Shown piece after piece: positions 43,531 to 53,014 of a stretch of 64,000 nt of DNA (positions within the stretch are counted from its first letter, which is position 1; each line of letters opens with the position of its first letter). The stretch is from positions 1-64,000 of the forward strand of contig CAZIOW010000001.1 of the NCBI GenBank assembly GCA_964541025.1, given 5' to 3'. Under the pieces are notes generated by a model. It worked only from the letters and a program-made list of their open reading frames with translations. It searched no databases and was not told the DNA's origin. This stretch comes from JAGDXO01 sp964541025 (GTDB taxonomy: Archaea > Thermoplasmatota > Thermoplasmata > Thermoplasmatales > GCA-001856825). A program made the position numbers and the translations under genes.

Positions 43531-43539
43531 TTTTATAAA
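43531..43539 (+). promoter_or_regulatory. TATA box of the thiolase/DUF35 operon
   Basis: TTTTATAAA at 43531-43539 lies about 32 bp before the TTG start at 43571. It leaves a short leader with GGTGA (43561-43565). Confidence 0.55.
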
Positions 43540-43570
43540 TGATGATATTTTTTAGATTCGGGTGAATTTT

Positions 43571-44863
43571 TTGACACGAAAAGTTGCCATGGTGGCTGGA
43601 GGAGTCACGTATTTTTCAAAAGCAAGGAAGGACAAAACTCAGGAAGAACTGGTGGCAGAGGCTGCACGAATGGCCCTCTATGATAATGACATAAATCTGG
43701 ACAAATCTGAAATCGATGGTTCAGTTACTGGATATTTCTCGGATCATTTTGAGCAGCAGCTTAAGTTTGGAGCAATAATTACGGATTACCTTGGACTGAA
43801 TCCAAAGAGCCACGTGAGGATAGAAGGGGGAGGGGCAACCGGCGGTCTTGCAATAAGGGAGGGTTACGCACAGGTAGCTTCCGGATTGCTTGACGTTGTC
43901 ATGGTCATAGGGTTCGAGAAGATGTCAGAGGTGAATACAGCCAAGGGAAATGAATTCATAGCTCTTGCATCGGATACAGACTTTGATTTTCCTGTAGGTG
44001 GATACTACAGCGGATACTATGCATTGATGGCTAGGAGGCACATGGAAGAATTTGGAACTACAGAGGAGCAGATGGCAATGGTAGCTGTAAAAAACAGAAA
44101 CAATGCGCAGCACAATAAATTTGCACAGACAAACCCAAAGATGAATCCATATGGCATGAAGGATGGGGGTTCCATAAAGGTAGAGGATGTTCTGAAATCA
44201 CCATACATAGCATATCCCCTGAAAAGACTCGATATATGCCTGATGAGCGATGGGGCATCCGTGGCAATACTTGCATCAGAGGAAAAGGCGAAGAAGATCA
44301 CAGATACCCCTGTATGGATTACTGGGAGCGGAGCTGGCTCAGATGCAATGAGAGCAGGTGACAGGCCAAGAGATAAAAAGAGCCTCCCGTTATTACCGCA
44401 CGAAAAACCTGAATGGTACAAGAATCTCGATTATCCCGGTGTTCACTCATTCCGTGCTGGAAGGGAAGCTGCGAGGCAGGCTTACAAGATGGCCGGCATA
44501 ACAAATCCGCTGAAAGAACTGGATGTTATAGAGTTACATGATGCGTACACAAGCAGCGAAATTCAGACTTACGAGGATCTTGGACTTGCCAAGTATGGAG
44601 AGGGTGGGAAACTAGTTCAGGAAGGTCAAACACTTGTTGACGGAGAAGTTGCTGTTAACCCTTCGGGAGGGCTCATTGGAAACATGCACGCTGTAGGTGC
44701 TACCGGAATAATGCAGGCTGTTGAGGTTTTCTGGCAGCTGCAGGGAGTGGCTGGTAAATTCCATGGATCAGATAAGACCCAAGTCAAGGGAGCAGAAACA
44801 GGTCTCATTCATTCCCACGCAGGAACCGGAACTTATGTCACTGTATCTGTCCTGAGGAGGTGA
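43571..44863 (+). CDS. Archaeal thiolase-family protein (DUF35-associated)
   Basis: A 430-residue thiolase-fold acyltransferase of the archaeal SCP-x/acetoacetyl-CoA thiolase group. The general base His occurs in ELHDAYTSSEIQTYEDLG and the C-terminal HSHAGTGTYVTVSVLRR has the Gly-rich active loop. In many archaea this type works in a complex with HMG-CoA synthase and a DUF35 protein for the mevalonate pathway. Here DUF35 follows but HMG-CoA synthase is not adjacent. I choose TTG 43571 (MTRKVAMVAGG): GGTGA lies 5 bp upstream, while the in-frame GTG at 43562 would overlap this site. Confidence 0.88.
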   Translation: MTRKVAMVAGGVTYFSKARKDKTQEELVAEAARMALYDNDINLDKSEIDGSVTGYFSDHFEQQLKFGAIITDYLGLNPKSHVRIEGGGATGGLAIREGYAQVASGLLDVVMVIGFEKMSEVNTAKGNEFIALASDTDFDFPVGGYYSGYYALMARRHMEEFGTTEEQMAMVAVKNRNNAQHNKFAQTNPKMNPYGMKDGGSIKVEDVLKSPYIAYPLKRLDICLMSDGASVAILASEEKAKKITDTPVWITGSGAGSDAMRAGDRPRDKKSLPLLPHEKPEWYKNLDYPGVHSFRAGREAARQAYKMAGITNPLKELDVIELHDAYTSSEIQTYEDLGLAKYGEGGKLVQEGQTLVDGEVAVNPSGGLIGNMHAVGATGIMQAVEVFWQLQGVAGKFHGSDKTQVKGAETGLIHSHAGTGTYVTVSVLRR

Positions 44864-44868
44864 AAAAT

Positions 44869-45315
44869 ATGACAGAGGTATTTTCAATAGATCCGCTGAT
44901 TATAAAGAATGATTATTATATAGAATACAGGCATTCTTATGGCAAGACAAGCCCATTTTTCACTAATCTTGCAAAGGGCAAGATCATGGCAACACACTGC
45001 GAGCATTGCAACAAGACATACCTTCCCCCAAGGAATGACTGCCCCCAGTGTCTTAGGGAGACAAAATGGGTCGAGATATCAGGCAAGGGGACAATACACA
45101 CATTCTCAACCATGTACTTTGCAGGAGAAAAATTCCTGAAAGATGTGCCATTTTACTTAGCATATGTGGAACTTGAAGGGGTGGACACACTATTTCTAAC
45201 AAGAATAAAGACAAAGAATCCAGAGAAACTTAAAATAGGAATGAAAATAAAATTAAAAACAGCAAGGGATCCTGAATGGAGAGCCACTGATGTCTGGGCG
45301 GAACCAGACGAATGA
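44869..45315 (+). CDS. DUF35 zinc-ribbon/OB-fold partner of thiolase
   Basis: A 148-residue protein with the DUF35 pattern: an N-terminal helical segment, a rubredoxin-like zinc ribbon with CEHC and CPQC near residues 42-59, then an OB fold (GKGTIHTFSTMY, PFYLAYVELEGVDTLFLTRI). DUF35 proteins bridge thiolase and HMG-CoA synthase and channel acetoacetyl-CoA, as shown for methanogen complexes. GGAGGTGA precedes ATG 44869, so this is the start, not the GTG at 44860. It overlaps nothing and ends 1 bp before the convergent dehydrogenase. Confidence 0.92.
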   Translation: MTEVFSIDPLIIKNDYYIEYRHSYGKTSPFFTNLAKGKIMATHCEHCNKTYLPPRNDCPQCLRETKWVEISGKGTIHTFSTMYFAGEKFLKDVPFYLAYVELEGVDTLFLTRIKTKNPEKLKIGMKIKLKTARDPEWRATDVWAEPDE

Positions 45316-45316
45316 T

Positions 45317-46153
45317 TCAATATTTATAAAATCCCTCCCCACTTTTTTTACCTAATTTTCCTGCTTCAACCATTTTTCGCAAAATTGGTGCAGCCCTGTA
45401 CTTTGGATCCTTGAATGATTCATACAATGTGTCCATTATATTGACCACTGTATCCAACCCTATGAGGTCCCCAAGAGTCAAGGGCCCCATTGGAAAATTA
45501 CCTCCGAATTTCAATGCCTTGTCTATGTCCTCTTTTGATGCAAGACCCTCTGCATACTCGAAAGCCCCCTCATTAACTAGCATCACTATAATCCTTGTGG
45601 TGACAAATCCCGGGGAATCGTTGACCACAACGTATTCTTTCTTTATTGTTTTCACGTATTCTACGCTCTTCTGTATAGTCTCCTCTGATGTCCTGAGTCC
45701 TTTGATGATTTCAACAAGATTCATCAGTGGAACGGGGTTGAAGAAATGAATTCCAATGAATCTGTCCGCTCTCCTAGTTGCGGCTGCAAGTGATGTTATG
45801 CTGATTGAAGACGTGTTTGATGCGAGAATCGCATTTTCCTTCAAATGAGGTTCCACCTTGGCATATATTTCTCTCTTCATTGCAAGGTTTTCAACTACCG
45901 CTTCAATTACTATGGAACATTCCCCGAATTCTCTGTAATCCTCCGTGAACTTTATCCTTGAAAGGATTGATTCTTTCTTCTCGGTTATTATTTTCTTTTC
46001 CGTCAGCTTGTCAATGCTCTTCCCTATTGAATTAACTGCTTTCTCATAGATGGACCTGCTCACATCTGTTACAATAACTTCATGTCCTGCCACTGCAGAT
46101 ACCTGAGCTATTCCACTTCCCATTATACCCAATCCTATTACTCCTATTTTCAT
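45317..46153 (-). CDS. 3-hydroxyacyl-CoA dehydrogenase
   Basis: A 278-residue NAD-dependent enzyme that oxidises 3-hydroxyacyl-CoA (or reduces acetoacetyl-CoA). NAD fold IGVIGLGIMGSGIAQ is at the start; HFFNPVPLMNLVEII carries the catalytic His and the C-terminal domain has NDSPGFVTTRI and GPLTLGDLIGLD. The 3' end (GKLGKKSGEGFYKY) is classical. It starts right after the thiolase stop (TGAATG), so the two are coupled and together form a beta-oxidation or acetoacetyl-CoA branch. Confidence 0.95.
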   Translation of the reverse strand: MKIGVIGLGIMGSGIAQVSAVAGHEVIVTDVSRSIYEKAVNSIGKSIDKLTEKKIITEKKESILSRIKFTEDYREFGECSIVIEAVVENLAMKREIYAKVEPHLKENAILASNTSSISITSLAAATRRADRFIGIHFFNPVPLMNLVEIIKGLRTSEETIQKSVEYVKTIKKEYVVVNDSPGFVTTRIIVMLVNEGAFEYAEGLASKEDIDKALKFGGNFPMGPLTLGDLIGLDTVVNIMDTLYESFKDPKYRAAPILRKMVEAGKLGKKSGEGFYKY

Positions 46154-47314
46154 TCATATCACCTCAATGGCTATTGAATAGGCCCCTCCTCCACCGTGAC
46201 ATATTGTTGCCAGGCCTCTGTGGAGAGACATGTCTTCCAGTGCCCTTAGCAATGTGATTGTTATCCTTGCGCCAGAAGCTCCAAGGGGGTGGCCCATAGC
46301 AACTGCGCCGCCCCTGACATTGAATCTGTCCCAGTCAGCACCAAGACCCTGCATTACTGCCAATGAAGCAATGGAAAATGCTTCATTATGCTCTACCAGA
46401 TCAAACTGTTTTATGTTAAGGTCGAGTTTTTCCATCAGTCTTTTGGAGGAAGGAACGGGAGAATAAGGGAAATCAAATGGGTCCATCGAAGTTGTATCAA
46501 CTCCAAGAATCCTTGCCCTTTTTTGAAGTCCATATTTTTTGACAGCATCCTCGCTTGCTAGAACAACCGCCGCTCCCCCGTCGGAAAGCTGCGAGGAATT
46601 TCCTGCAGTGAGTATTCCGTCCTTTGCGAAGGCAGGTTCAAGTTTGGAAAGCTGTTCCTTTGAGGTTTCCCTTATACCTTCATCGAAATCAAGTCCATCT
46701 ATTGGAATAATCTCCTTCTTGAACAGCCCTTTCTTAGTGGAATCCATAGCCCTTCTGAAGCTTTCAAAAGAGAAATCGTCTGCCATTTCCCTGGTTATAC
46801 CGTGCTTCCTTGCCCATTCATCCGCTATGGATCCCATATGCCTGTGATATTTGAAATCCCAGAGACCATCATTTATCATAGCATCCATTACTGGCCTCGA
46901 GGGGTTGAGTCTCTTATCCCCCCACCTAAAACTTGAATCCAGTATGAAGGGGGAATTGCTCATGCTTTCCATTCCACCTGCAATCATCAGATCTCTTTCT
47001 CCAAGTTTTATTGATCTGTAAGCATTGGCAATGGAAAGCATTCCTGATGCGCAAACCATGTTTACAGTGGAACCTGATGATTCCACAGGAATTCCGGCCA
47101 ATATTGCCGCCTGTCTTGCAGGATCCTGACCAAGTCCTGCACTTATAACATTTCCCATGACTACTTCTTCCACCTTCTCTTTAGGAATACCTGCATCTTC
47201 TATAGCCCCCTTGATTGCAAAGGCACCAAGATCAGTTGCGCTGAATGATTTCAATCCCTTCCCATACTTGCCTATGGGAGTTCTTTTCAAACCTACTATG
47301 TAAACATCACTCAC
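46154..47314 (-). CDS. Acetyl-CoA C-acyltransferase (thiolase)
   Basis: A bacterial-type thiolase of about 386 residues. The nucleophile Cys is in STVNMVCASGM (near residue 87), EHNEAFS and GHPLGASGARI hold the general-base His residues, and CHGGGGAYSIAIEVI has the second active Cys. I prefer GTG 47314 (MSDVYIVG), as AGGGGTG lies just upstream; the ATG at 47329 would contain that site. Together with the dehydrogenase it degrades or forms short acyl-CoA chains. Confidence 0.95.
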   Translation of the reverse strand: MSDVYIVGLKRTPIGKYGKGLKSFSATDLGAFAIKGAIEDAGIPKEKVEEVVMGNVISAGLGQDPARQAAILAGIPVESSGSTVNMVCASGMLSIANAYRSIKLGERDLMIAGGMESMSNSPFILDSSFRWGDKRLNPSRPVMDAMINDGLWDFKYHRHMGSIADEWARKHGITREMADDFSFESFRRAMDSTKKGLFKKEIIPIDGLDFDEGIRETSKEQLSKLEPAFAKDGILTAGNSSQLSDGGAAVVLASEDAVKKYGLQKRARILGVDTTSMDPFDFPYSPVPSSKRLMEKLDLNIKQFDLVEHNEAFSIASLAVMQGLGADWDRFNVRGGAVAMGHPLGASGARITITLLRALEDMSLHRGLATICHGGGGAYSIAIEVI

Positions 47315-47486
47315 GGAAACACCCCTCATTGCATAATACCTCAGCTGAAACTACAAAACTTAATCTGGTTCCTAGATCATCATCTGCCAAGGATATCATT
47401 ACTGTATGTGTTCATAAAATAAAAGCTTTTGAGATATTGCCCGCTGATATTAGAGAGATTTATTACCCCAGAAATTATTTATTGGT

Positions 47487-49253
47487 ATGAAATTCCTGGA
47501 ACTCGCCACCGTTCTCGACAGAATAGAGAGTACAACAAAGAGGCTTGAAATGGTTGACATTATTTCAGAATTTTTGCGGAGAGCAGACGATGAGATAAGG
47601 GAAACAGTTTATTTATTGCAGGGAAAGGTAGCTCCTGACTACGAGGGAATAGAGCTTGGTGTCGCCGAAAAAATTGCAATAAAGGTCCTGTCCACTATCA
47701 CAGGGTTGAGTGAAGGGAAAATTGAGGGAGAACTACTGAAGGTTGGTGATTTAGGAAAAGTTGGAGAGGAACTCCTCAAAAATAAAAAACAATCATCCTT
47801 GTTCTACGAAGAGATGACAATAAGCAAGGTCTTCAGGTCATTCCTCAAAATGGCAATGGAATCAGGCAATGGTTCTCAGACAAGGAAGATCCAGATTTTG
47901 CAGGAACTCCTTCAGAATTCTGAACCTTTGGAGGCCAGATACATCACAAGAATTGTGCTGGGAAAAATGAGGATTGGAGTAGCTGATATGACTATAGTTG
48001 ATGCTATTGCTGTAGCGTTTGGGAAAAAGGGGGATGAAGATGAGGTAGAGAGAGCATATAACATACATCCCAATCTTGCTGAGATTGCCCTTATAGCTTA
48101 TAATGGCGGGATAGAAGCCCTGAGGGCTATAAAGGTAAAACCGGGTATACCTGTAAGATCGATGCTTGCAGAGAGACTTCCATCGCTAAAGGAAATACTT
48201 GAAAAGATGGAAGGATCATGCGCCTTTGAGTACAAGTACGACGGTCTGAGAATACAGGCACACAAAAATGGGAATGACGTGATGCTGTTTTCAAGGAGAC
48301 TGGAAAATGTAACTTCTCAGTTTCCAGACATTGTTAGGGAAATAAGGGAAAATGTATCAGCTGAAAATGCAATACTTGACGGAGAGGCTGTACCATTTAA
48401 TCTTGATACCGGAGAGATGCTTCCATTCCAGGAAATATCCAGAAGAAGGGGGAGAAAATTTGACCTGAATGCCACAGCTGAAAGAATTCCAGTGGTTCTT
48501 TTCCTCTTTGATATACTCTACTATAATGATGAAAACATGATGATCCGACCTTACACTGAAAGGAGAATCAAACTCATAAACAGTATAAATGAATCGGTAA
48601 AACTCAGAATAGGAAAGAGCAGGATTCTTTCAGAAGAATCGGATGCAGAAAAATTCTTCACCGAAGCACTCGAGGCCGGCTGCGAGGGTATCGTTGCCAA
48701 GAATATATCAGAAAAGTCCATTTACAGGGCAGGTGCAAGGGAATTCTTATGGATAAAATACAAGAGGGATTATCAGATGGAAATGGAGGATACAGTGGAT
48801 CTTGTAGTTGTAGGTGCCTTCGGTGGACAGGGAAGGAGAAGCGGAGGTTATGGGGCACTCCTAATGGCAGTTTATTCCAAAGAAGACGGGTTATTCAGGA
48901 CGATATGCAAACTTGGCTCAGGATTCACCGACGACCAGCTTAATAATCTCCCGAGAATGCTGAGGCCTTACCTGCTGAAGGAGAAGGACAGGAGGGTTGA
49001 CAGCTTAATACAACCTGATTTCTGGTTCGAGCCTGGCAAGGTCCTGGAGGTAAAGGGTGCAGAGATAACAATATCCCCCACGCACACGTGCTGCAGGAAT
49101 ATCATAAAAGAAGGTGCTGGACTGGCAATAAGATTCCCAAGGTTCACGGGCAGGTGGAGGGAAGACAAGAATCCGGAAGAAGCAACTTCAGAAGAGGAGA
49201 TTATGGAAATGTACCATTCACAGAAGAAAAAGGTCCTCCCAGACAATCCTTAA
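47487..49253 (+). CDS. lig: ATP-dependent DNA ligase
   Basis: The 588-residue archaeal replicative ligase. The helical DNA-binding domain covers about 1-205; the adenylation domain has the K250 nucleophile in KYDGLRIQ, AILDGEAVPF, VLFLFDILYY and GCEGIVAKN; the OB domain is about 420-580 (WIKYKRD, DLVVVGAFGGQGRR, RFTGRWREDKN). It joins Okazaki fragments and repair nicks, interacting with PCNA. Short ATG leader; it is followed 30 bp later by pyrD, possibly in the same transcript. Confidence 0.97.
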   Translation: MKFLELATVLDRIESTTKRLEMVDIISEFLRRADDEIRETVYLLQGKVAPDYEGIELGVAEKIAIKVLSTITGLSEGKIEGELLKVGDLGKVGEELLKNKKQSSLFYEEMTISKVFRSFLKMAMESGNGSQTRKIQILQELLQNSEPLEARYITRIVLGKMRIGVADMTIVDAIAVAFGKKGDEDEVERAYNIHPNLAEIALIAYNGGIEALRAIKVKPGIPVRSMLAERLPSLKEILEKMEGSCAFEYKYDGLRIQAHKNGNDVMLFSRRLENVTSQFPDIVREIRENVSAENAILDGEAVPFNLDTGEMLPFQEISRRRGRKFDLNATAERIPVVLFLFDILYYNDENMMIRPYTERRIKLINSINESVKLRIGKSRILSEESDAEKFFTEALEAGCEGIVAKNISEKSIYRAGAREFLWIKYKRDYQMEMEDTVDLVVVGAFGGQGRRSGGYGALLMAVYSKEDGLFRTICKLGSGFTDDQLNNLPRMLRPYLLKEKDRRVDSLIQPDFWFEPGKVLEVKGAEITISPTHTCCRNIIKEGAGLAIRFPRFTGRWREDKNPEEATSEEEIMEMYHSQKKKVLPDNP

Positions 49254-49283
49254 ATTTTTATCTTATCTCTGATTCCCTATGAG

Positions 49284-50186
49284 ATGGTTTCCATTTCAAC
49301 CAGAGTCGGCAGCAAGAATATTGAGAGCCCTGTAATGTTAGCAAGCGGAATACTCGATGAAACATCAGGTTCAGTGCTGAGGGCTATAGATTCAGGTGCT
49401 GGGATATCTGTTACAAAATCCATAGGAATAAAGGAAAGGAATGGATATCCAACCCCCATAATTTCAATCATAAATACGGGAATGCTTAATGCTGTAGGGC
49501 TTGCCAATCCCGGTATTGACGCATTTCTGGAAGAGTTCAAAAATGTGAAAAGGAAGGACAGGATAGCTGTTTCAATATTCGGGAAGGATGAGGAGGAGTT
49601 TTCATATCTTGCCAAGAGTGTCCAGGAGGTTGGATTTGGAATAGTTGAACTGAATCTTTCATGTCCCCATGTCCAAGGTTTTGGATCTGAGGTGGGCCAG
49701 GATCCGGAGCTTGTTGAGAATATAATAAAAGAAATAAGACGCAAGACCAACCTTCAGATATGGGCCAAGCTGACACCAAACGTAACGGATATCATCGAAA
49801 TAGCAAAGGCTGCAGAAGAAGCGGATGCATACGTTCTGATTAACACCCTTAAGGCTATAGGTGTGGACATTTACTCAAGGAATTTCCTTCTCTCAAACAA
49901 AATAGGGGGCTATTCTGGGCCTGGAATAAAGCCAGTAGCTCTTAGGGCTGTTTATGATGTATTCAGGGAAACCCAGAAGGATATAATAGGTGTTGGAGGG
50001 ATCACAACCTGGTCTGATGCTATTGAATTCCTCCTTGTCGGTGCAAGGGCAGTCCAGGTTGGGACCGGCTTATACTATGAAGATTATGAGATATTCAGAA
50101 AAATCAATGATGGAATAGGAAGATACCTTGAACAGGAGAAATTCTCCTCTATCGAAGATATAGCTGGGTTAATGGTGAGAGAATGA
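49284..50186 (+). CDS. pyrD: Dihydroorotate dehydrogenase, catalytic subunit (type 1B)
   Basis: A 300-residue FMN TIM-barrel enzyme oxidising dihydroorotate to orotate. MLASGILDETSG, TKSIGIKERNGYPTP and NAVGLANPGID belong to the FMN site; the active-site Cys is in LNLSCPHVQGFG, and GVGGITTWSDAIEFLLVGARAVQVGT closes the barrel. It pairs with PyrK, whose start overlaps by 4 bp (ATGA), forming the NAD-linked type 1B enzyme. Confidence 0.96.
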   Translation: MVSISTRVGSKNIESPVMLASGILDETSGSVLRAIDSGAGISVTKSIGIKERNGYPTPIISIINTGMLNAVGLANPGIDAFLEEFKNVKRKDRIAVSIFGKDEEEFSYLAKSVQEVGFGIVELNLSCPHVQGFGSEVGQDPELVENIIKEIRRKTNLQIWAKLTPNVTDIIEIAKAAEEADAYVLINTLKAIGVDIYSRNFLLSNKIGGYSGPGIKPVALRAVYDVFRETQKDIIGVGGITTWSDAIEFLLVGARAVQVGTGLYYEDYEIFRKINDGIGRYLEQEKFSSIEDIAGLMVRE

Positions 50187-50926
50187 ATTTTTCAGAAATT
50201 ATTGAGGTCAAAAGTACTGGAAAAAATATATTCGTAATTAGGTTCAAAGGAATTGGAAGGGCCAAGCCCGGCCAGTTTCTTATGATATGGGTCCCTGGAG
50301 TAAAGGAAGTACCGATGTCAATTTCCTCAATGGACAATGGTTATGAAATAACCTTCAAGGTTTACGGAGATGCCACAAGGAAATTATCGGAGATGAAGGC
50401 TGGTGAAAGGATATTCTACAGAGGTCCGTATGGAAAACCTTATCCTGAACCAGAGGGGAAAATTGCATATGTAGCTGGGGGTACAGGACTGGCATCCCTG
50501 AAACCTTTAATAAATAAGTTCGGGGGAGATGTTTACGTTGGAGCGAGGACAAGGGATGAACTTTTCATGATTGATGAGAGTTTCAATATTGCAACGGATG
50601 ACGGATCCCTTGGATTTAAGGGAAACATAGTTGATCTATTCCTCTCTCTTGGAAGAATCTATGATACAATATATGTGTGCGGGCCAGAAATAATGATGAA
50701 AAATTTTTATGACAGGGCAGGCAAGAAATATGGAAGAAATATCTATTTCTCCCTTGAGAGGTTGATGAAGTGTGGGATTGGTATATGTGACAGTTGCACT
50801 ATAAATGGATTTCGCGTTTGCAAGGATGGGCCTGTTTTCAGCTATGATGAAATATCACAAATGGATGAGTTTGGGGTTAAGAGAAGGACAGAGTCAGGAA
50901 GAATAGAACTCTTGCTTAAAAGATGA
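50183..50926 (+). CDS. pyrK: Dihydroorotate dehydrogenase, electron-transfer subunit
   Basis: A 247-residue ferredoxin-reductase-like subunit. An FAD domain (KPGQFLMIWVPG, VPMSISS), an NAD domain (YVAGGTGLASLKPL) and a C-terminal [2Fe-2S] domain with Cys residues in MKCGIGICDSCTINGFRVCKDGP are clear. It hands electrons from PyrD to NAD. Overlaps pyrD and the prepilin peptidase gene by 4 bp each. Confidence 0.95.
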   Translation: MNFSEIIEVKSTGKNIFVIRFKGIGRAKPGQFLMIWVPGVKEVPMSISSMDNGYEITFKVYGDATRKLSEMKAGERIFYRGPYGKPYPEPEGKIAYVAGGTGLASLKPLINKFGGDVYVGARTRDELFMIDESFNIATDDGSLGFKGNIVDLFLSLGRIYDTIYVCGPEIMMKNFYDRAGKKYGRNIYFSLERLMKCGIGICDSCTINGFRVCKDGPVFSYDEISQMDEFGVKRRTESGRIELLLKR

Positions 50927-51594
50927 TCGTTATGGACATTCTTCAGAATTACGTATACATTTCATTTCTTCTCCTAATACTCCTGCTGTATGCATCGTAT
51001 GAAGATTTCAGGTCGAGAAAAGTTACAACCCTCACTTTTCTTATGCTGGATATAATCCTAATGATATATTATCTATTCATCAACTGGTACATTTCGCTAC
51101 TGATTATTCCTATAATAGGAGAATATTACATCAAGAAATTCTCAATCATTCCTTATGTAATAATAGCAATTCCACTGCTTTTTGGTGCCAATATGATCAT
51201 AATTTCCATATCATATTCCATACTTCTGATAAAGATTTTCTCGTTGGTCATAAGAAACCTTGGGAGGGGTGATATCAAAATACTCCAGACCATTGCTGCA
51301 GCATTTCCTATATACCCTCATCTTAAGTTAATATATTCAATACTTCCTCCCGTTATAGTTGTTATGCTCATCGCTTCCCTTATTGGGCTTGGGTCAGGGG
51401 TTATGCTGTTCTTAGAAAATAGAAATGAGAAGGATTTCAGATGGAAGTTTACCTCAATTCCCCTTTCCAAAGTTAAAGAGGAATATAAATTCTGGATAAA
51501 GAATGACAGGGCAGTCTACAAAATACCCTTCGTGACATTCATCACATTCTCATATGCCTCAATACTCATCCTTTCATTACTCCGATTGGTCTGA
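50923..51594 (+). CDS. Archaeal prepilin/preflagellin peptidase (A24 family)
   Basis: A 223-residue polytopic aspartic protease that trims type IV pilin-like signal peptides. D28 (YEDFRSRKV) and the Asp in GRGDIK near residue 108 form the catalytic pair, with about six hydrophobic segments. It may process archaellins, pilins or binding proteins. It is translationally coupled to pyrK (ATGA). Its last 29 bp overlap the convergent rtcB gene. Confidence 0.88.
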   Translation: MIVMDILQNYVYISFLLLILLLYASYEDFRSRKVTTLTFLMLDIILMIYYLFINWYISLLIIPIIGEYYIKKFSIIPYVIIAIPLLFGANMIIISISYSILLIKIFSLVIRNLGRGDIKILQTIAAAFPIYPHLKLIYSILPPVIVVMLIASLIGLGSGVMLFLENRNEKDFRWKFTSIPLSKVKEEYKFWIKNDRAVYKIPFVTFITFSYASILILSLLRLV

Positions 51595-53014
51595 GCCTGG
51601 CCACTATATCTGATATACCTGCACATTTAACCGAATTGGCAACTTCATCCACATCCTTGTACGCGTAAGGCACCTCTTCCTGTAGAACATATTTTGTAGC
51701 GGCCCTAACATATACCCCCTTGCTTTGAAGATCATTCCTAACCCATTGGTCTGTGTACTCCCTTACTGCCTTGCTTCTGCTCATGACTCTTCCTGAGCCA
51801 TGGCACGTTGATCCAAAAGTTTCTTCTAGACTTTTTGGGGTTCCAACAAGGACATAGGAAGCTGTCCCCATTGTACCTGGTATTATTACAGGATGTCCGG
51901 TTTCCCTGTATTTTCCGCGAATTTCCTCTCTCCCAGCCGGGAAAGCCCTTGTGGCACCCTTCCGGTGAACAACCAGGTCCATTTTCTTTCCATCAACATA
52001 GTGCTTTTCAAGCTTTGCTATGTTATGAGCTACATCATAAACTATCTCCATTCCAGCATCTTCTGCCTTTTCCCCCGTAACCTTCTCAAAGCTTTCCCTT
52101 ATCCAGTGAGTGATAATTTCTCTGTTGGAAAATCCAAAGTTTGCAGCAGCACCCATTGCTCCTATGTAATTCTCAGCTTCCCGGCTGGTGAATGGTGCAG
52201 AAGCAAGTTGTTTATCCGGTACCTTAATTCCATACTTGACCATTGCTTCTTCCATCACCTCAATGTAGTCTGTAGCAACCTGGTGCCCGAATCCCCTTGA
52301 ACCTGTATGAACCATAACGGTTACCTGTCCTTCCTTTTCTATCCCAAATTTTTTTGCCATAACAGGATCAAGAATCCTGTCAACTACCTGTATTTCCAAG
52401 AAATGATTTCCTGCTCCAAGGGAACCAAGTTGGGAGAATCCCCTTTCTCTGGCCCTTCTTGATACCTTTTCCCTGTTGGCAAATTTTATCTGTCCCTCCT
52501 CTTCTATCCTCTCCAGATCCCTGTCCCATCCGTAACCCTGACTTACAGCATATTTCACCCCTTCTGAGAGAATGTTTTCAACTTTTTCCCATCCAAGTTT
52601 TAATTTACCTTCTCTCCCCACTCCCGATGGAACATTATTGAAAATAGTATCGACCAGTTCCTTGATTTTAGGTCGAATATCCTTTTCCTCAAAATTTGTC
52701 CTTATAAGCCTTACTCCGCAATTGATATCATACCCAACACCGCCGGGAGAAATAACCCCATTTTCATAATCGAAAGCAGCAACACCCCCTATTGGGAACC
52801 CGTAACCAAGGTGTATATCTGGCATAGCAAGAGAGGCCTTAATTATTCCTGGGAGAGTGGATACGTTGACAACCTGTTTCAGGGAATCATCATTCCTAAT
52901 ACCTTCAATTATTTCATCATCAGCGTACAAAATTCCAGGAACCCTCATTCCTTTCTTTTCATCCTTATCTATTTCCCACTTGCAATTGCCCACTTTCCGC
53001 AGACCTATGTCCAT
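51566..53014 (-). CDS. rtcB: RNA-splicing ligase RtcB
   Basis: A 482-residue GTP- and Mn-dependent ligase that joins 2',3'-cyclic phosphate to 5'-OH ends, e.g. spliced tRNA halves. GGVGYDINCGVRLIRTN has the Mn ligands Asp and Cys, SLGAGNHFLEIQ and VMVHTGSRGFGHQV add His ligands, and the guanylated His is in CHGSGRVMSR. No archease gene is adjacent. TATA-like TTTATATTAA at 53031-53040 predicts a leaderless transcript. Confidence 0.97.
   Translation of the reverse strand: MDIGLRKVGNCKWEIDKDEKKGMRVPGILYADDEIIEGIRNDDSLKQVVNVSTLPGIIKASLAMPDIHLGYGFPIGGVAAFDYENGVISPGGVGYDINCGVRLIRTNFEEKDIRPKIKELVDTIFNNVPSGVGREGKLKLGWEKVENILSEGVKYAVSQGYGWDRDLERIEEEGQIKFANREKVSRRARERGFSQLGSLGAGNHFLEIQVVDRILDPVMAKKFGIEKEGQVTVMVHTGSRGFGHQVATDYIEVMEEAMVKYGIKVPDKQLASAPFTSREAENYIGAMGAAANFGFSNREIITHWIRESFEKVTGEKAEDAGMEIVYDVAHNIAKLEKHYVDGKKMDLVVHRKGATRAFPAGREEIRGKYRETGHPVIIPGTMGTASYVLVGTPKSLEETFGSTCHGSGRVMSRSKAVREYTDQWVRNDLQSKGVYVRAATKYVLQEEVPYAYKDVDEVANSVKCAGISDIVARLRPIGVMKG

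Noticed and set aside
44017..44421. 134-codon frame antisense to the thiolase gene
   Set aside because: Cys- and Phe-rich shadow of a well-supported gene without initiation signals.
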